DNA of 64,000 nt from positions 1,488,001 through 1,552,000 of the forward strand of contig NZ_CP152375.1 in assembly GCF_051132615.1 (NCBI RefSeq), read 5' to 3'. Below, piece by piece: positions 9,134 to 17,488 of the stretch (its first letter is position 1; the number at the start of each line of letters is the position of its first letter). The stretch is from G051132615 sp051132615 (lineage in GTDB: Bacteria > Pseudomonadota > Gammaproteobacteria > Burkholderiales > Neisseriaceae). Under the pieces are notes generated by a model that was not told where the DNA came from, did not search any database, and saw only the letters and a program-made list of their open reading frames with translations. Position numbers and translations under genes: made by a program.

Positions 9134-9583
9134 ATGAAACAAAAAATATCTTTAAAAGGCCGAGCATTAAATTATCTGGCTAAAAGAGAAATGAGTCGTT
9201 TAGAGCTCTCACAAAAACTGGCACCACATGCTGAAAGCCAAGAACAATTAGAGGCTTTATTGGATGAACTTGCAGACCGAAATTGGCAATCTGATGAGCG
9301 TTATGTGGAAAATTTTGTCTTGGCTCGACAACAAAAATATGGTTCACTGCGCTTAGCTGAAGAATTAAAACAAAAAGGTGTCGATACAACACTTTTTCAG
9401 GAGACCAAACCAAGTACCGCAGAAGAAGCACAAACGGCTTTAATGGTTTTGCAAAAAAAATATGGTCATTTACCCTTATCTTTGGATGAAAAAAACAAAC
9501 AAATGCGTTTTTTGGCTTATCGGGGGTTTGGCTTTGATGTCATTCAAAGAGCTTTTGAGTTGTGGAAAGAAGAGCAAAGTTAA
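9134..9583 (+). CDS. recX: Regulatory protein RecX
   Basis: A small cytosolic modulator of RecA filament growth, 149 aa from the ATG giving MKQKISLKGRALNYLAKREMS. That opening and SRLELSQKLAPHAES are typical of RecX. Later RYVENFVLARQQKYG and FLAYRGFGFDVIQRAF repeat the three-helix RecX modules. An in-frame ATG 36 codons upstream would add an atypical hydrophobic extension, so I reject it. recA is not adjacent, unlike in many genomes. It is followed by rdgC, another recombination gene acting on RecA. Confidence 0.93.
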   Translation: MKQKISLKGRALNYLAKREMSRLELSQKLAPHAESQEQLEALLDELADRNWQSDERYVENFVLARQQKYGSLRLAEELKQKGVDTTLFQETKPSTAEEAQTALMVLQKKYGHLPLSLDEKNKQMRFLAYRGFGFDVIQRAFELWKEEQS

Positions 9584-9647
9584 TTACCAGAAACTTTAAA
9601 ATGGGCTAAAATACATCTTTTAGATTTTAAAATTGATTGAGTTGATT

Positions 9648-10553
9648 ATGATGTGGTTTAAGCAGTTAAGTTTTTATCCGATTTCAAAAGGGAAAACCCC
9701 TGAGCAACATACTTTACAAAAAGCATTGAACGATGCTGCTTTTGCGCCTTGTCAGGGTTTGGAGTGGTTCAGCGAGGGATTCGTTGCACCAGTTGACACC
9801 CGCCCAGAAGAGTTAGCTTTTGTTGTTCAACACAGTGTTCAAGTCGCTTTAAAAAAAGAAGAAAAAGTCTTGCCTTCGGGTGTGATTAATGATGTTTTAA
9901 ATGATAAAATTTTCCATATAGAACAAGAAGAAGCACGTAATGTTGGCCGAAAAGAGAAACAAGCATTAAAAGAGCAAATTACAGACGATTTGCTACCAAG
10001 AGCATTTACTCGCTCAGGGAGAACCCAAGCTTTATTTGATGCAAAACGAGACTTTTTGTTGATTAATCAAAGCACACCCAATAAAGCAGAAGGCATGTTG
10101 AGTAAATTGCGCCAATGTTTGGGGGGCTTAGAAGCCGCATTGCCTAAAACACAGATGAGTGTTTCTACCTTAATGACCACGTGGCTCAATCAAAAAGAGG
10201 CGGCAGGTAATTTTGTATTAGACAGTGATTGCGAGTTAAAAGGTGTTGGTGAGGCCGCTGCAACGGTTCGTGTCTCTAAACAAGATTTAACGGCTGATGA
10301 AATAAGGGCGCATTTGGACAATAAAACCGTTACGCAGTTAGGGTTGATTTGGGACGATAAAATTCGTTTTGTTTTGACTCAGGATTTTGCGTTTAAGCGT
10401 ATTCAATTTTTAGATGTCCTACAAGAAGAAGCCAGTAATGAAGGTGAAGATAAAGAAACGTTGATTGCTGCCAGTCAAATCATCATGTGTGAAAGCTTGG
10501 GGCAAATGATTGAGGAGTTATTAAGTCATTTAGGCGGTTTGGAAACTAAATAA
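9648..10553 (+). CDS. rdgC: Recombination-associated protein RdgC
   Basis: A DNA-binding ring protein that limits RecA-promoted strand exchange; about 301 aa, the family's usual size. Diagnostic features are the N-terminal MMWFKQLSFYPI, the GLEWFSEGFVAP segment near residue 40, the Lys/Glu-rich GRKEKQALKEQITDDLLPRAFTR region, and LIWDDKIRFVLTQDF with IKRIQFLDVL-like sequence near the C-terminus. The start is the ATG just before MWFKQL; an upstream in-frame ATT/TTG region is not needed. It lies between recX and dcd, giving a small DNA-maintenance neighbourhood. Confidence 0.95.
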   Translation: MMWFKQLSFYPISKGKTPEQHTLQKALNDAAFAPCQGLEWFSEGFVAPVDTRPEELAFVVQHSVQVALKKEEKVLPSGVINDVLNDKIFHIEQEEARNVGRKEKQALKEQITDDLLPRAFTRSGRTQALFDAKRDFLLINQSTPNKAEGMLSKLRQCLGGLEAALPKTQMSVSTLMTTWLNQKEAAGNFVLDSDCELKGVGEAAATVRVSKQDLTADEIRAHLDNKTVTQLGLIWDDKIRFVLTQDFAFKRIQFLDVLQEEASNEGEDKETLIAASQIIMCESLGQMIEELLSHLGGLETK

Positions 10554-10563
10554 AGGGATAAAT

Positions 10564-11130
10564 ATGAGTATTAAGTCAGATAAATGGATCCGTCGTATGT
10601 CTGAACAACATGGCATGATTGATCCATTTGAGCCTGGGCAAATAAAGGAAGCGAATGGTCAAAAGATCATTTCTTATGGTACTTCCAGTTATGGGTACGA
10701 TATTCGTTGTGCTCGCGAGTTTAAAATTTTCACCAATATTAACAGCACAATAGTTGATCCAAAAGCATTCGATACCCGTAATTTTGTTGAAGTGGAGGAT
10801 GATTTTTGTATTATTCCGCCTAATTCGTTCGCACTGGCTCGTACAGTTGAATACTTTAGGATTCCACGCTCTGTATTAACCGTTTGCTTAGGTAAATCAA
10901 CCTATGCTCGCTGTGGCATTATTGTGAATGTGACACCATTTGAGCCTGAGTGGGAAGGGTATGTGACATTAGAGTTTTCTAATACAACGCCATTGCCTGC
11001 AAAAATTTATGCTGGGGAAGGTGTGGCTCAAGTGCTCTTTTTTGAAAGTGATGAACAGTGTGAGACTTCATATAAAGACCGTAATGGTAAATATATGGGG
11101 CAAGTTGGGGTGACCTTACCCAAAACCTAA
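10564..11130 (+). CDS. dcd: dCTP deaminase
   Basis: Deaminates dCTP to dUTP for thymidylate synthesis. 188 aa, the full length of the proteobacterial trimeric enzyme. Signatures are IKSDKWIRRM, SYGTSSYGYDIRCA, the core GKSTYARCGIIVNVTPFEPEWEG, and the catalytic Glu in VTLEFSN. It starts 10 nt after rdgC with a GGGATAAAT ribosome region and is probably co-transcribed with it. Confidence 0.97.
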   Translation: MSIKSDKWIRRMSEQHGMIDPFEPGQIKEANGQKIISYGTSSYGYDIRCAREFKIFTNINSTIVDPKAFDTRNFVEVEDDFCIIPPNSFALARTVEYFRIPRSVLTVCLGKSTYARCGIIVNVTPFEPEWEGYVTLEFSNTTPLPAKIYAGEGVAQVLFFESDEQCETSYKDRNGKYMGQVGVTLPKT

Positions 11131-11156
11131 AATTTTATGGTTAACGTGAGACTAGA

Positions 11157-11501
11157 ATGATCGCTTTATTTTTGAAGTGTCTATTAGGCGCAGTAGCTGT
11201 TTTGGCTATTGCGCTTTTGTCTAAATCAAAGAGTTTTTTTATTGCAGGATTGGTTCCGCTTTTCCCTACTTTTGCCTTAATTGCCCATTATATTGTTGCA
11301 ACAGAACGTTCTACCCAAGCTTTACGCACAACCGCTTTATTTGGTTTATGGTCTTTGATTCCGTATGCAGCTTATTTATTTTGTGTCTATTGGTTGAGTA
11401 TTCGCTGTAGTGTCGTGTTAACACTGACTTATGCAACCATTGCTTGGGCTGTGTGTGCTATAGGTTTGATTTTAATATGGTATAAAGTTTTTCATTTTTA
11501 A
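11157..11501 (+). CDS. GlpM-like inner membrane protein
   Basis: A 114-aa hydrophobic protein with about four membrane segments. The pattern of LFLKCLLGAVAVLAIALLSKSKSF followed by IAGLVPLFPTFALIAHY matches the GlpM family. In Pseudomonas the namesake affects alginate production and glycerol metabolism, but its biochemical role is unsettled. No glycerol genes are present here. It starts 26 nt after dcd. Confidence 0.78.
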   Translation: MIALFLKCLLGAVAVLAIALLSKSKSFFIAGLVPLFPTFALIAHYIVATERSTQALRTTALFGLWSLIPYAAYLFCVYWLSIRCSVVLTLTYATIAWAVCAIGLILIWYKVFHF

Positions 11502-11693
11502 ATTTTATTTAAAATCAAAATCTTATAATGGTTTTTTGAAATATTTGAAATAATAATGAACTTTTTTAAGAGTCTGCTGACTAACGGTAAGTATTTAGCA
11601 ATTTTTTATTTCCTTCCTTGCTAGAATACTTTCCCCTTAGCGCTGTTACAGACTCCTCCTTCCTGTAGCGGCGTCTTTTTTTGGGTAACTAAA
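11502..11693 (+). promoter_or_regulatory. Leader region before the glutathione peroxidase gene
   Basis: This gap holds a TATAAT at 11524-11529 without a good -35. It also holds a possible 22-codon hydrophobic frame (MNFFKSLL... at 11556-11624) with no clear ribosome site. A weak hairpin (CGCT with AGCG and ACAG with CTGT, 11641-11669) is followed by seven Ts at 11676-11682, just before the next ATG. It could be a terminator for glpM or an attenuator for the next gene. Confidence 0.35.
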
Positions 11694-12203
11694 ATGACTT
11701 CTTTTTATGATTTTTCTTTAGAATCATCTGTCAATACATCCATACCCATGAGCCAATTTAAGGGTAGAGTGGTTTTAATTGTCAATACTGCAAGTAAATG
11801 TGGATTTGCACCTCAATTATCTGAATTAGCTAAGCTTGCCAAACAATACAAAGCGGAAGGGCTGAATATTGTTTTATGTCCGTGTGATCAGTTTTTACAT
11901 CAAGAGCCTTTAACCAATGAAGAGATTGTGCAATTTTGTGCATTAAATTATGACTCAGTTTTTATTGTCAGTAAAAAATTAATGGTTAATGGCCAAACAG
12001 CAGATCCATTATGGCATTACTTAAAACAACAGCAACGAGGCATAGTAGGCAGTACCTTCATTAAATGGAACTTCACTAAATTTTTAATCAACAGACAAGG
12101 TATTGTTGTCAGGCGTTTTGCACCAATTGTGCCTCCTTTTGATTTAGAGCACGCTATTGTTTCTTTGTTGCAGCACAACAATGATCAAGATGCGCAGGAT
12201 TAA
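11694..12203 (+). CDS. Glutathione peroxidase family thiol peroxidase
   Basis: Reduces hydroperoxides using a thiol; such bacterial Cys-type enzymes often use thioredoxin. 169 aa. The active-site tetrad is visible: Cys36 (NTASKCGF), Gln70 (HQEP), Trp125 and Asn126 (KWNFTKF). A second Cys in CPCDQF (residue 64) and Cys82 may resolve the sulfenic acid. The usual PCNQF motif reads PCDQF here, a small deviation. No Shine-Dalgarno sequence is obvious. It is unlinked to other oxidative stress genes. Confidence 0.92.
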   Translation: MTSFYDFSLESSVNTSIPMSQFKGRVVLIVNTASKCGFAPQLSELAKLAKQYKAEGLNIVLCPCDQFLHQEPLTNEEIVQFCALNYDSVFIVSKKLMVNGQTADPLWHYLKQQQRGIVGSTFIKWNFTKFLINRQGIVVRRFAPIVPPFDLEHAIVSLLQHNNDQDAQD

Positions 12204-12380
12204 TCACATAATGTATGGGGTCTTTGCTCTAAAAAGGGTCCGTTAAGTTCCTTAATAAATAGATGAATAGTTTATAGAGCAAATCTTTATTTTTTAATTA
12301 AACTTCAAATTTTTCGGTTTTGCTTCTGTTTCTACCCAAAAGCTTATAAAATCAAAGAAACGATATTAAAAGGTTCTTCT

Positions 12381-12599
12381 ATGACTGAGCACACAGAAAT
12401 TTTTTCTTTAGAGTCAGAATATATTGCGCTATGTGATTTACTTAAGTGTTGTGGTGTTGCGCAAACGGGCGGACATGCAAAGTTGATGATCAGTAATGGT
12501 GAGGTTTTTGTGAATCAACAAGTAGAACAACGCAAAACGGCAAAAATTCGTGCTGGCAGTGTGGTTAGTGGTGAACACTTTTGTATTCAGGTTCAGTAA
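12381..12599 (+). CDS. S4-domain RNA-binding protein, YbcJ-like
   Basis: A 72-aa protein consisting of a single S4 RNA-binding fold: YIALCDLLKCCGVAQTGGHAKLMI followed by SNGEVFVNQQVEQRKTAKIRAGSVV. This is the YbcJ family, thought to bind structured RNA. It is preceded by an AAAAGGTTC ribosome region. It starts a tightly spaced run of co-directional genes reaching trpS, the next starting 2 nt downstream. Confidence 0.9.
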   Translation: MTEHTEIFSLESEYIALCDLLKCCGVAQTGGHAKLMISNGEVFVNQQVEQRKTAKIRAGSVVSGEHFCIQVQ

Positions 12600-12601
12600 G
12601 T

Positions 12602-12778
12602 ATGGCACCCCAAACTGTTTTATTAGACCCTCCCGTTCCCCCTCAAGAAAATGAGTGTTGTGGCAATGGTTGTGATGACTGTGTTTGGACGGTTTATTAT
12701 GCTGCCCTTCAAGTTTATCAGGCTAAGCTGGCCAAACAACAAGCACAACAAGAAAGTAAAAAGACTGATGCAGATTGA
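12602..12778 (+). CDS. Small Cys-rich oxidoreductase-like protein
   Basis: A 58-aa protein with Pro-rich N-terminus (LLDPPVPPQENE) followed by CCGNGCDDCVW, then YYAALQVYQ. This is the conserved core of the Oxidored-like N-terminal domain (PF09791), in which four Cys residues may bind a metal or cluster. As a free-standing protein its role is unknown. I choose the ATG at 12602 rather than one seven codons upstream that would overlap the S4 gene. The 3' end overlaps the next start by 11 nt. Confidence 0.8.
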   Translation: MAPQTVLLDPPVPPQENECCGNGCDDCVWTVYYAALQVYQAKLAKQQAQQESKKTDAD

Positions 12779-13604
12779 TTTACATTGCCATTCGTATATA
12801 TCCGATGGACAATTAAGCCCAACACAATTAATGCAATTAGCTCATCAAAATGGTACGCAAATGATTGCCTTGACTGATCATGATCATTTAGGGGGCATAC
12901 AAGAGGCACGAGATGCAGCACAACTGCTGGGTTTGCAGTTCATTAGTGGGGTTGAAGTGTCCACAACATGGCGAGGTCGTAGTATTCATATTGTTGGTTT
13001 AAATGTTGATGAACACAATCAGCAATTACAGACCCAGCTGGCTCAGGTTCGCTCTGGTCGATTAGAACGTTTATTGAAAATGAGTGATCGATTTGATAAA
13101 AAAGGCATTCATGGGGTTTATGAAGGTGCTTTAGCATTAAGTGAAAACACTGAAATGGTCGGTAGAGCACATATTGCACGCTTTTTAGTAAAAGAAGGTC
13201 ATGTGAAAAACATGAATCAGGCCTTTAAAAAATATTTGGGTGATGGTAAAAGTGCGTATGTCGCGCATGAGTGGGCCAGTATTCCTGAGGCGATTTCTTG
13301 GATTAGGCAGGCAGGTGGTATCGCTGTTATTGCCCATCCTGGGCGTTATGCAATTAGTGCAACAGCGATGCGTTCGTTGATTGAGGAGTTTAAAGATGCT
13401 GGAGGCGAGGCCATAGAAGTTGCGTGTAGTTGCCATAAGCAAAATGAAATCATTAATTACGCGCTCTTGGCGCAAAGATATGAGTTGTTCAGTAGCGTTG
13501 GTAGTGATTTTCATGCTATAGGTGAAGGAGGGCGAGTTTTAGGGCAGCCCCCTTCTCTACCTGTAATTTGTCGCCCCGTATGGACTGAATTTAGAGTAAA
13601 CTAA
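12768..13604 (+). CDS. PHP-domain phosphoesterase (YciV/TrpH/RNase AM-like)
   Basis: A metal-dependent phosphoesterase of 278 aa. In E. coli the relative YciV (RNase AM) trims 5' ends of structured RNAs and acts on 3',5'-bisphosphonucleotides. PHP motifs are in order: DLHCHSYISDG at the N-terminus, ALTDHDHL, GVEVST, AVIAHPGRY and VGSDFHA near the C-terminus, supplying the trinuclear metal ligands. The correct start is the ATG giving MQIDLHCHS, overlapping the previous gene by 11 nt; a longer frame from 12651 reads through that gene in another frame. The next genes (yciO-like, site-2 protease, trpS) are its usual partners. Confidence 0.92.
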   Translation: MQIDLHCHSYISDGQLSPTQLMQLAHQNGTQMIALTDHDHLGGIQEARDAAQLLGLQFISGVEVSTTWRGRSIHIVGLNVDEHNQQLQTQLAQVRSGRLERLLKMSDRFDKKGIHGVYEGALALSENTEMVGRAHIARFLVKEGHVKNMNQAFKKYLGDGKSAYVAHEWASIPEAISWIRQAGGIAVIAHPGRYAISATAMRSLIEEFKDAGGEAIEVACSCHKQNEIINYALLAQRYELFSSVGSDFHAIGEGGRVLGQPPSLPVICRPVWTEFRVN

Positions 13605-13625
13605 TCGTTTTTGTGGAGAAACAAG

Positions 13626-14246
13626 ATGGCACAATTTTTTGCAATACATCCAGAAACCCCACAAGCCCGTTTAATTAATCAAGCTGTTGATATCATTAAA
13701 AATGGTGGTGTTATTGTGTACCCCACAGACTCTTGTTATGCTTTAGGATGTCTTTTGGGTAATAAAGAAGCCATGAATCGTATTTTACACATCAGGCAAA
13801 TTGATTTAAGCCACCATTTGACTTTAGTGTGTGCAGATTTGAGCGATTTAGGAACTTATGCAAAAGTCGATAATAGTCAGTTTAGGCTCTTAAAAGCGGC
13901 AACGCCAGGGAGTTATACCTTTATTTTACAGGCGAGCAAAGAAGTACCTCGACGAACTTTGCATCCTAAACGTAACACTATCGGTCTTAGGGTTCCTGAC
14001 AATAAAATTGCTTTAAGCTTGCTTGAGGCATTGGGCGAGCCTATTTTGTCGTCTACTTTGGTTTTACCAGAAGATGACGAACCATTAACGGATCCTTACG
14101 AAATTAGGGATCGGCTAGAACATCATGTTGATTTAGTCATTGACGGTGGTTGGTGTGGTACAGACCCTACTTCTGTCATTGATATGACTGATGGTATTGA
14201 ATTGATTCGCCAAGGAAAAGGCGATGTGGCTATTTTTGGACTATAA
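13626..14246 (+). CDS. yciO: YciO/YrdC/Sua5 family protein, probably YciO
   Basis: About 206 aa with the YrdC-like dsRNA-binding / threonylcarbamoyl-AMP synthase fold. Features are GGVIVYPTDSCYALGC, the adenylate-site region LTLVCADLSDL, TPGSYTFILQA, and the HPKRNTIGLRVPDN stretch. Genome position beside the PHP gene and trpS points to YciO rather than the tRNA t6A enzyme TsaC. YciO's physiological role is less certain. The start ATG at 13626 follows GTGGAGAAACAAG; a frame start five codons earlier is less likely. Confidence 0.88.
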   Translation: MAQFFAIHPETPQARLINQAVDIIKNGGVIVYPTDSCYALGCLLGNKEAMNRILHIRQIDLSHHLTLVCADLSDLGTYAKVDNSQFRLLKAATPGSYTFILQASKEVPRRTLHPKRNTIGLRVPDNKIALSLLEALGEPILSSTLVLPEDDEPLTDPYEIRDRLEHHVDLVIDGGWCGTDPTSVIDMTDGIELIRQGKGDVAIFGL

Positions 14247-14924
14247 ATGATGAATTTTGATTTCGCAACATTAGCTGTGATTATTGTGCCATTACTAATG
14301 GCGATTACCGTACATGAAGCTGCGCATGGCTATGCCGCCAAATATTGTGGCGATGATACCGCAGCAATGCTCGGGCGGTTAACTTTAAACCCAATAAACC
14401 ATATTGATCCAGTGGGTACGATTGCGGTGCCTTTGCTTATGTATATTGGTTCTTCGGCGGTAGGCATGCCTTTTATTTTTGGGTGGGCAAAACCTGTTCC
14501 TTTTAACCCAAGAAACTTTAATGTTTCTTTACGAAAAGGCGTCCGTATCGTTGCTTTTGCTGGCCCATTAGCCAATTTGACTATGATGATCATTTGGGCG
14601 CTATTGCTGTCCTTTTCTGGTTTTATGCCTGCTTCGTATGTACAACCCTATGAGTTAATGACGCAATATGGGGTAATGATTAATGCCGTGTTATTTGTGT
14701 TAAATATGATTCCGATTTTGCCTTTGGATGGCGGGCGGGTATTGGATACTTTTTTACCGCTTAAAGCTTCATTATCGTTTCAAAAAATCGAGCCCTATGG
14801 GACTTGGATTGTTTTATTTATTATCTTTTTCCCCGCAACCAGAGCCATATTTTCAGAGTTGGTTTATTGGGTGAGTATGGCTGCGTTGATTCCATCAGGG
14901 TATTTAAGAGTATTACTTTTTTAA
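14247..14924 (+). CDS. Site-2 protease family membrane metalloprotease (M50)
   Basis: A compact intramembrane zinc protease, 225 aa with about six membrane segments. Zinc ligands are in HEAAH (residues 23-27), and the third ligand lies in NMIPILPLDGGRVL near residue 155. The MLGRLTLNPINHIDPVGT loop is typical of the short S2P family found next to trpS. It follows yciO with no gap (TAA then ATGATG). Substrates are unknown. No PDZ domain is present, unlike RseP. Confidence 0.93.
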   Translation: MMNFDFATLAVIIVPLLMAITVHEAAHGYAAKYCGDDTAAMLGRLTLNPINHIDPVGTIAVPLLMYIGSSAVGMPFIFGWAKPVPFNPRNFNVSLRKGVRIVAFAGPLANLTMMIIWALLLSFSGFMPASYVQPYELMTQYGVMINAVLFVLNMIPILPLDGGRVLDTFLPLKASLSFQKIEPYGTWIVLFIIFFPATRAIFSELVYWVSMAALIPSGYLRVLLF

Positions 14925-14961
14925 AAAACAGATAAAGAATTATTGTATAGAGAATAATAAA

Positions 14962-16158
14962 ATGAGTCAGGACATTATTTTATCGGGTATGCGCCCGACA
15001 GGGAAACTTCATTTAGGCCATTATCATGGTGTATTGAAAAACTGGGTTGCCATGCAACAAACCAGCCAATGTTATTTTATGGTTGCTGATCTTCATGCTT
15101 TAACAACAGCATATGAAGATCCGTCTATTATAAAAAGCAGTATCTGGGATATGGTGATTGATTGGTTGGCTGCAGGGCTCGATCCAGAAAAAGCGGCGAT
15201 TTTTATTCAAAGTAAAGTGCCACAACACGCAGAGTTACACCTAGCTTTATCTATGGTGACCCCTTTATCATGGCTAGAGCGAGTACCTACTTATAAGGAT
15301 CAAATAACCAAATTAACGGATAAAGATTTAGGGACTTATGGCTTTTTGGGTTACCCTGTTTTGATGAGCGCGGATATTTTGTTGTATCGAGCCACTAAAG
15401 TACCTGTTGGGGAAGATCAAATTCCCCATGTGGAAATTTGTCGAGAAATTGCCAGACGTTTTAATCATTTTTATGGGAAAGAGCCAAATTATGAAGAGTT
15501 GGCTCAGGCTTTATTAAAAAAAATGGGCAAAGTGGGCAAAGAAATCGCTAAGTTAAGAACAGCCTATTTACAAAATGGCGATGAAGACGCTTTAAAACAG
15601 GCACATCAGCTTGTTTTAGCCAGTCAAAATGTTAATAGTGAAGAGAAAAACCGCTTGTTTGGGTTTATTGAAAATAAAGGCCGTTCTATTTTATATGAGC
15701 CAGAAGTCAGCCTCACCAAAGCATCAAAAATGCCTGGGTTAGATGGGGCTAAAATGTCAAAATCTTATGGTAACACCATTACCATGAGAGAAGATCCTCA
15801 AAGCGTCAGTAAAAAAATCCGTGCAATGCCTACCGATCCTGCTAGGGTGCGCCGAACAGACCCAGGAGACCCAGAAAAATGTCCAGTGTGGCAGTTTCAT
15901 TTGGTGTACTCATCAGAAGAAACCAAGCAATGGGTGAAGACAGAATGTCCTAAAGCAGGCATTGGTTGTATTGATTGTAAACAACCATTGATTGAATCGG
16001 TTGTGGCAGAGCAACAGCCAATTTTTGAAAGAGCACAAAAATATTTGGACAACCCTGCATTGGTTCAGGAAATTGTGCTGATGGGGAGTGAGAAAGCAAG
16101 AAAAGCCGCTCAGACTACGATGAATGATGTCAGAGCAGCACTAGGACTAGAAGTATAA
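14962..16158 (+). CDS. trpS: Tryptophan-tRNA ligase
   Basis: Charges tRNA-Trp with tryptophan; class Ic synthetase. At 398 aa it is the longer form, with an inserted segment between the nucleotide-binding core and the KMSKS loop (about residues 175-255) compared with the 330-aa enzymes. HIGH-type motif KLHLGHYHG lies near residue 14 and KMSKS in GAKMSKSYGN near 262. A Cys-rich stretch (KTECPKAGIGCIDCKQ) near residue 330 is typical of this long branch. scpA and scpB, which often follow trpS, are absent; a ferritin-like gene comes next. Confidence 0.96.
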   Translation: MSQDIILSGMRPTGKLHLGHYHGVLKNWVAMQQTSQCYFMVADLHALTTAYEDPSIIKSSIWDMVIDWLAAGLDPEKAAIFIQSKVPQHAELHLALSMVTPLSWLERVPTYKDQITKLTDKDLGTYGFLGYPVLMSADILLYRATKVPVGEDQIPHVEICREIARRFNHFYGKEPNYEELAQALLKKMGKVGKEIAKLRTAYLQNGDEDALKQAHQLVLASQNVNSEEKNRLFGFIENKGRSILYEPEVSLTKASKMPGLDGAKMSKSYGNTITMREDPQSVSKKIRAMPTDPARVRRTDPGDPEKCPVWQFHLVYSSEETKQWVKTECPKAGIGCIDCKQPLIESVVAEQQPIFERAQKYLDNPALVQEIVLMGSEKARKAAQTTMNDVRAALGLEV

Positions 16159-16197
16159 GTTTGGTGTCACAACCTAATATCACACAAGGAGAAAATA

Positions 16198-16653
16198 ATG
16201 GAAAATGTCGATAAAGCTGCAGTAATTGGTGTATTGAATAAGATTATGGAACTAGAGTTAGCGGGGGTAGTTCGTTATACCCATTACTCTTTAATGGTGT
16301 ATGGTTATAGTCGTATACCCATTGTTTCATGGATGAAAACCAATGCGGAAGAAAGTTTACAGCATGCCATGAAAGCAGGAGAGCTCGTGACTTTATTGGG
16401 AGGACACCCTTCACTTAAAATTGGGCCATTGCTAGAGAGCCATCAGCATGACTTAGGTGATATTATGCGTGAAAGCTTAGAACATGAGTCCGTTGCTAAA
16501 GCCGCATACTATGAGCTTTTACATATGACGGAAGGTAAATCGGTTTTGTTGGAAGAATATGCCCGTAATATGATTGTAGAAGAAGAAATGCACGCGGATG
16601 AAGTCAATAAAATGTTACGTCATCCAGGACAGACAGATGTTTTTTGTGTGTAA
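16198..16653 (+). CDS. Bacterioferritin-like ferritin-family protein
   Basis: A 151-aa four-helix-bundle di-iron protein. Likely ferroxidase ligands are Glu in MELELAGVVRY (helix A), Glu/His in AEESLQHA (helix B), Glu in SLEHESVAK (helix C), and Glu/His in VEEEMHADE (helix D). The heme-ligand Met of classical bacterioferritin (EMKH) is not seen; the residue there is Ser, so heme binding is doubtful. It has a strong AAGGAG ribosome site. No Fur box was seen upstream. Iron storage or detoxification is the expected role. Confidence 0.85.
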   Translation: MENVDKAAVIGVLNKIMELELAGVVRYTHYSLMVYGYSRIPIVSWMKTNAEESLQHAMKAGELVTLLGGHPSLKIGPLLESHQHDLGDIMRESLEHESVAKAAYYELLHMTEGKSVLLEEYARNMIVEEEMHADEVNKMLRHPGQTDVFCV

Positions 16654-16660
16654 ATAAAAA

Positions 16661-16709
16661 CAGCGAAAAAAAAGCCAATAATGAATGTTGGCTTTTTTTT
16701 TTTCGCTAA
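16661..16709. terminator. Bidirectional terminator between convergent genes
   Basis: AGCGAAAAAAAAGCCAA pairs with TTGGC, a long T run and CGCT. The A and T tracts form part of the stem, so it can stop transcription from both the ferritin-like gene and the convergent TfpX/TfpZ gene. Confidence 0.85.
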
Positions 16710-16726
16710 CTGTAAAGCAATAAAGA

Positions 16727-17488
16727 CTATTTATCCATATTGTCAGGATTTACAGGTAACACCGCTAAAATATTTCCTTCTGGCGAGATAATGGCCCAGA
16801 AATAAGGATTTTGAGCCATTTGGCTACTGGTAGGTAAAGCTTTGAGCCCACTATCTGAGCCAAAGGATTTTTGCACCCATGCCAATTGTTCTTGAGTTAA
16901 TGCTGGTTCTAAAGCATTTACTGGCTCTGCTGCTTGCCACATTTGTTTCTTATGCTCATCTGTTAATGGCGTATAAAGCTCAGGCCAAAAAGGTTGTCCT
17001 TGCCCAAAACCACTGCCTAGGGTAATGTCTTCGATTAAAGATTTCTCTGTGGGTTTTTTGGAAAAAACATTTTTTGGGCCAAATATGGGTAATGCATTAT
17101 AAGGCGCTTGTGCCCTTTTGAGCATATTAGGTTGTAGCTCATTTGCCGTAATAATCGTTAATGTTTTGCCTTCAAATACTGTGTAGACAGGCCGAGCAAA
17201 AGAAGAAGCATATAAGCCATAGGCCAATGCGGCAATTTGAATTACAGCAATAAGTGATACATCGCGGGTGAGTTCTTTTTTGGGTTTTTTAGGATTAAAA
17301 ATAATAAAAGTGAGTAAGGGGCCCAATACAACATCAACACCAATGATCAGAAAAAATTTATGTGTGCCGTCCAATACATCAAAGTAATAATCTGGAAAGT
17401 AAATAAATCGAAATGCCAAACCAGTTGCAATAGCAATGACAGCACTGACTAATAAGTGTATTACGGTGGCTTTTTTACGTGAAACCAT
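16727..17488 (-). CDS. TfpX/TfpZ family type IV pilin accessory protein
   Basis: A 253-aa inner membrane protein with about four N-terminal membrane segments (residues 8-28, 42-65, 75-100) and a periplasmic C-terminal domain. FRFIYFPDYYFDVLDGTHKFFLIIGVDVVLGP and the FNPKKPKKELTRD loop are hallmarks of the TfpX/TfpZ group, which aids assembly or specificity of particular major pilins in Pseudomonas and Moraxella-type systems. Such genes normally lie directly beside pilA; no pilin is adjacent here, so it is an orphan in this window. The pilMNOPQ operon is 15 kb away. Confidence 0.85.
   Translation of the reverse strand: MVSRKKATVIHLLVSAVIAIATGLAFRFIYFPDYYFDVLDGTHKFFLIIGVDVVLGPLLTFIIFNPKKPKKELTRDVSLIAVIQIAALAYGLYASSFARPVYTVFEGKTLTIITANELQPNMLKRAQAPYNALPIFGPKNVFSKKPTEKSLIEDITLGSGFGQGQPFWPELYTPLTDEHKKQMWQAAEPVNALEPALTQEQLAWVQKSFGSDSGLKALPTSSQMAQNPYFWAIISPEGNILAVLPVNPDNMDK

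Noticed and set aside
12651..12767. N-terminal extension of the PHP protein
   Set aside because: These codons are an alternative-frame reading of the Cys-rich 58-aa gene; the family starts at the IDLHCHS segment.
16159..16197. Fur box upstream of the ferritin-like gene
   Set aside because: The short gap contains no GATAAT-type inverted repeats.
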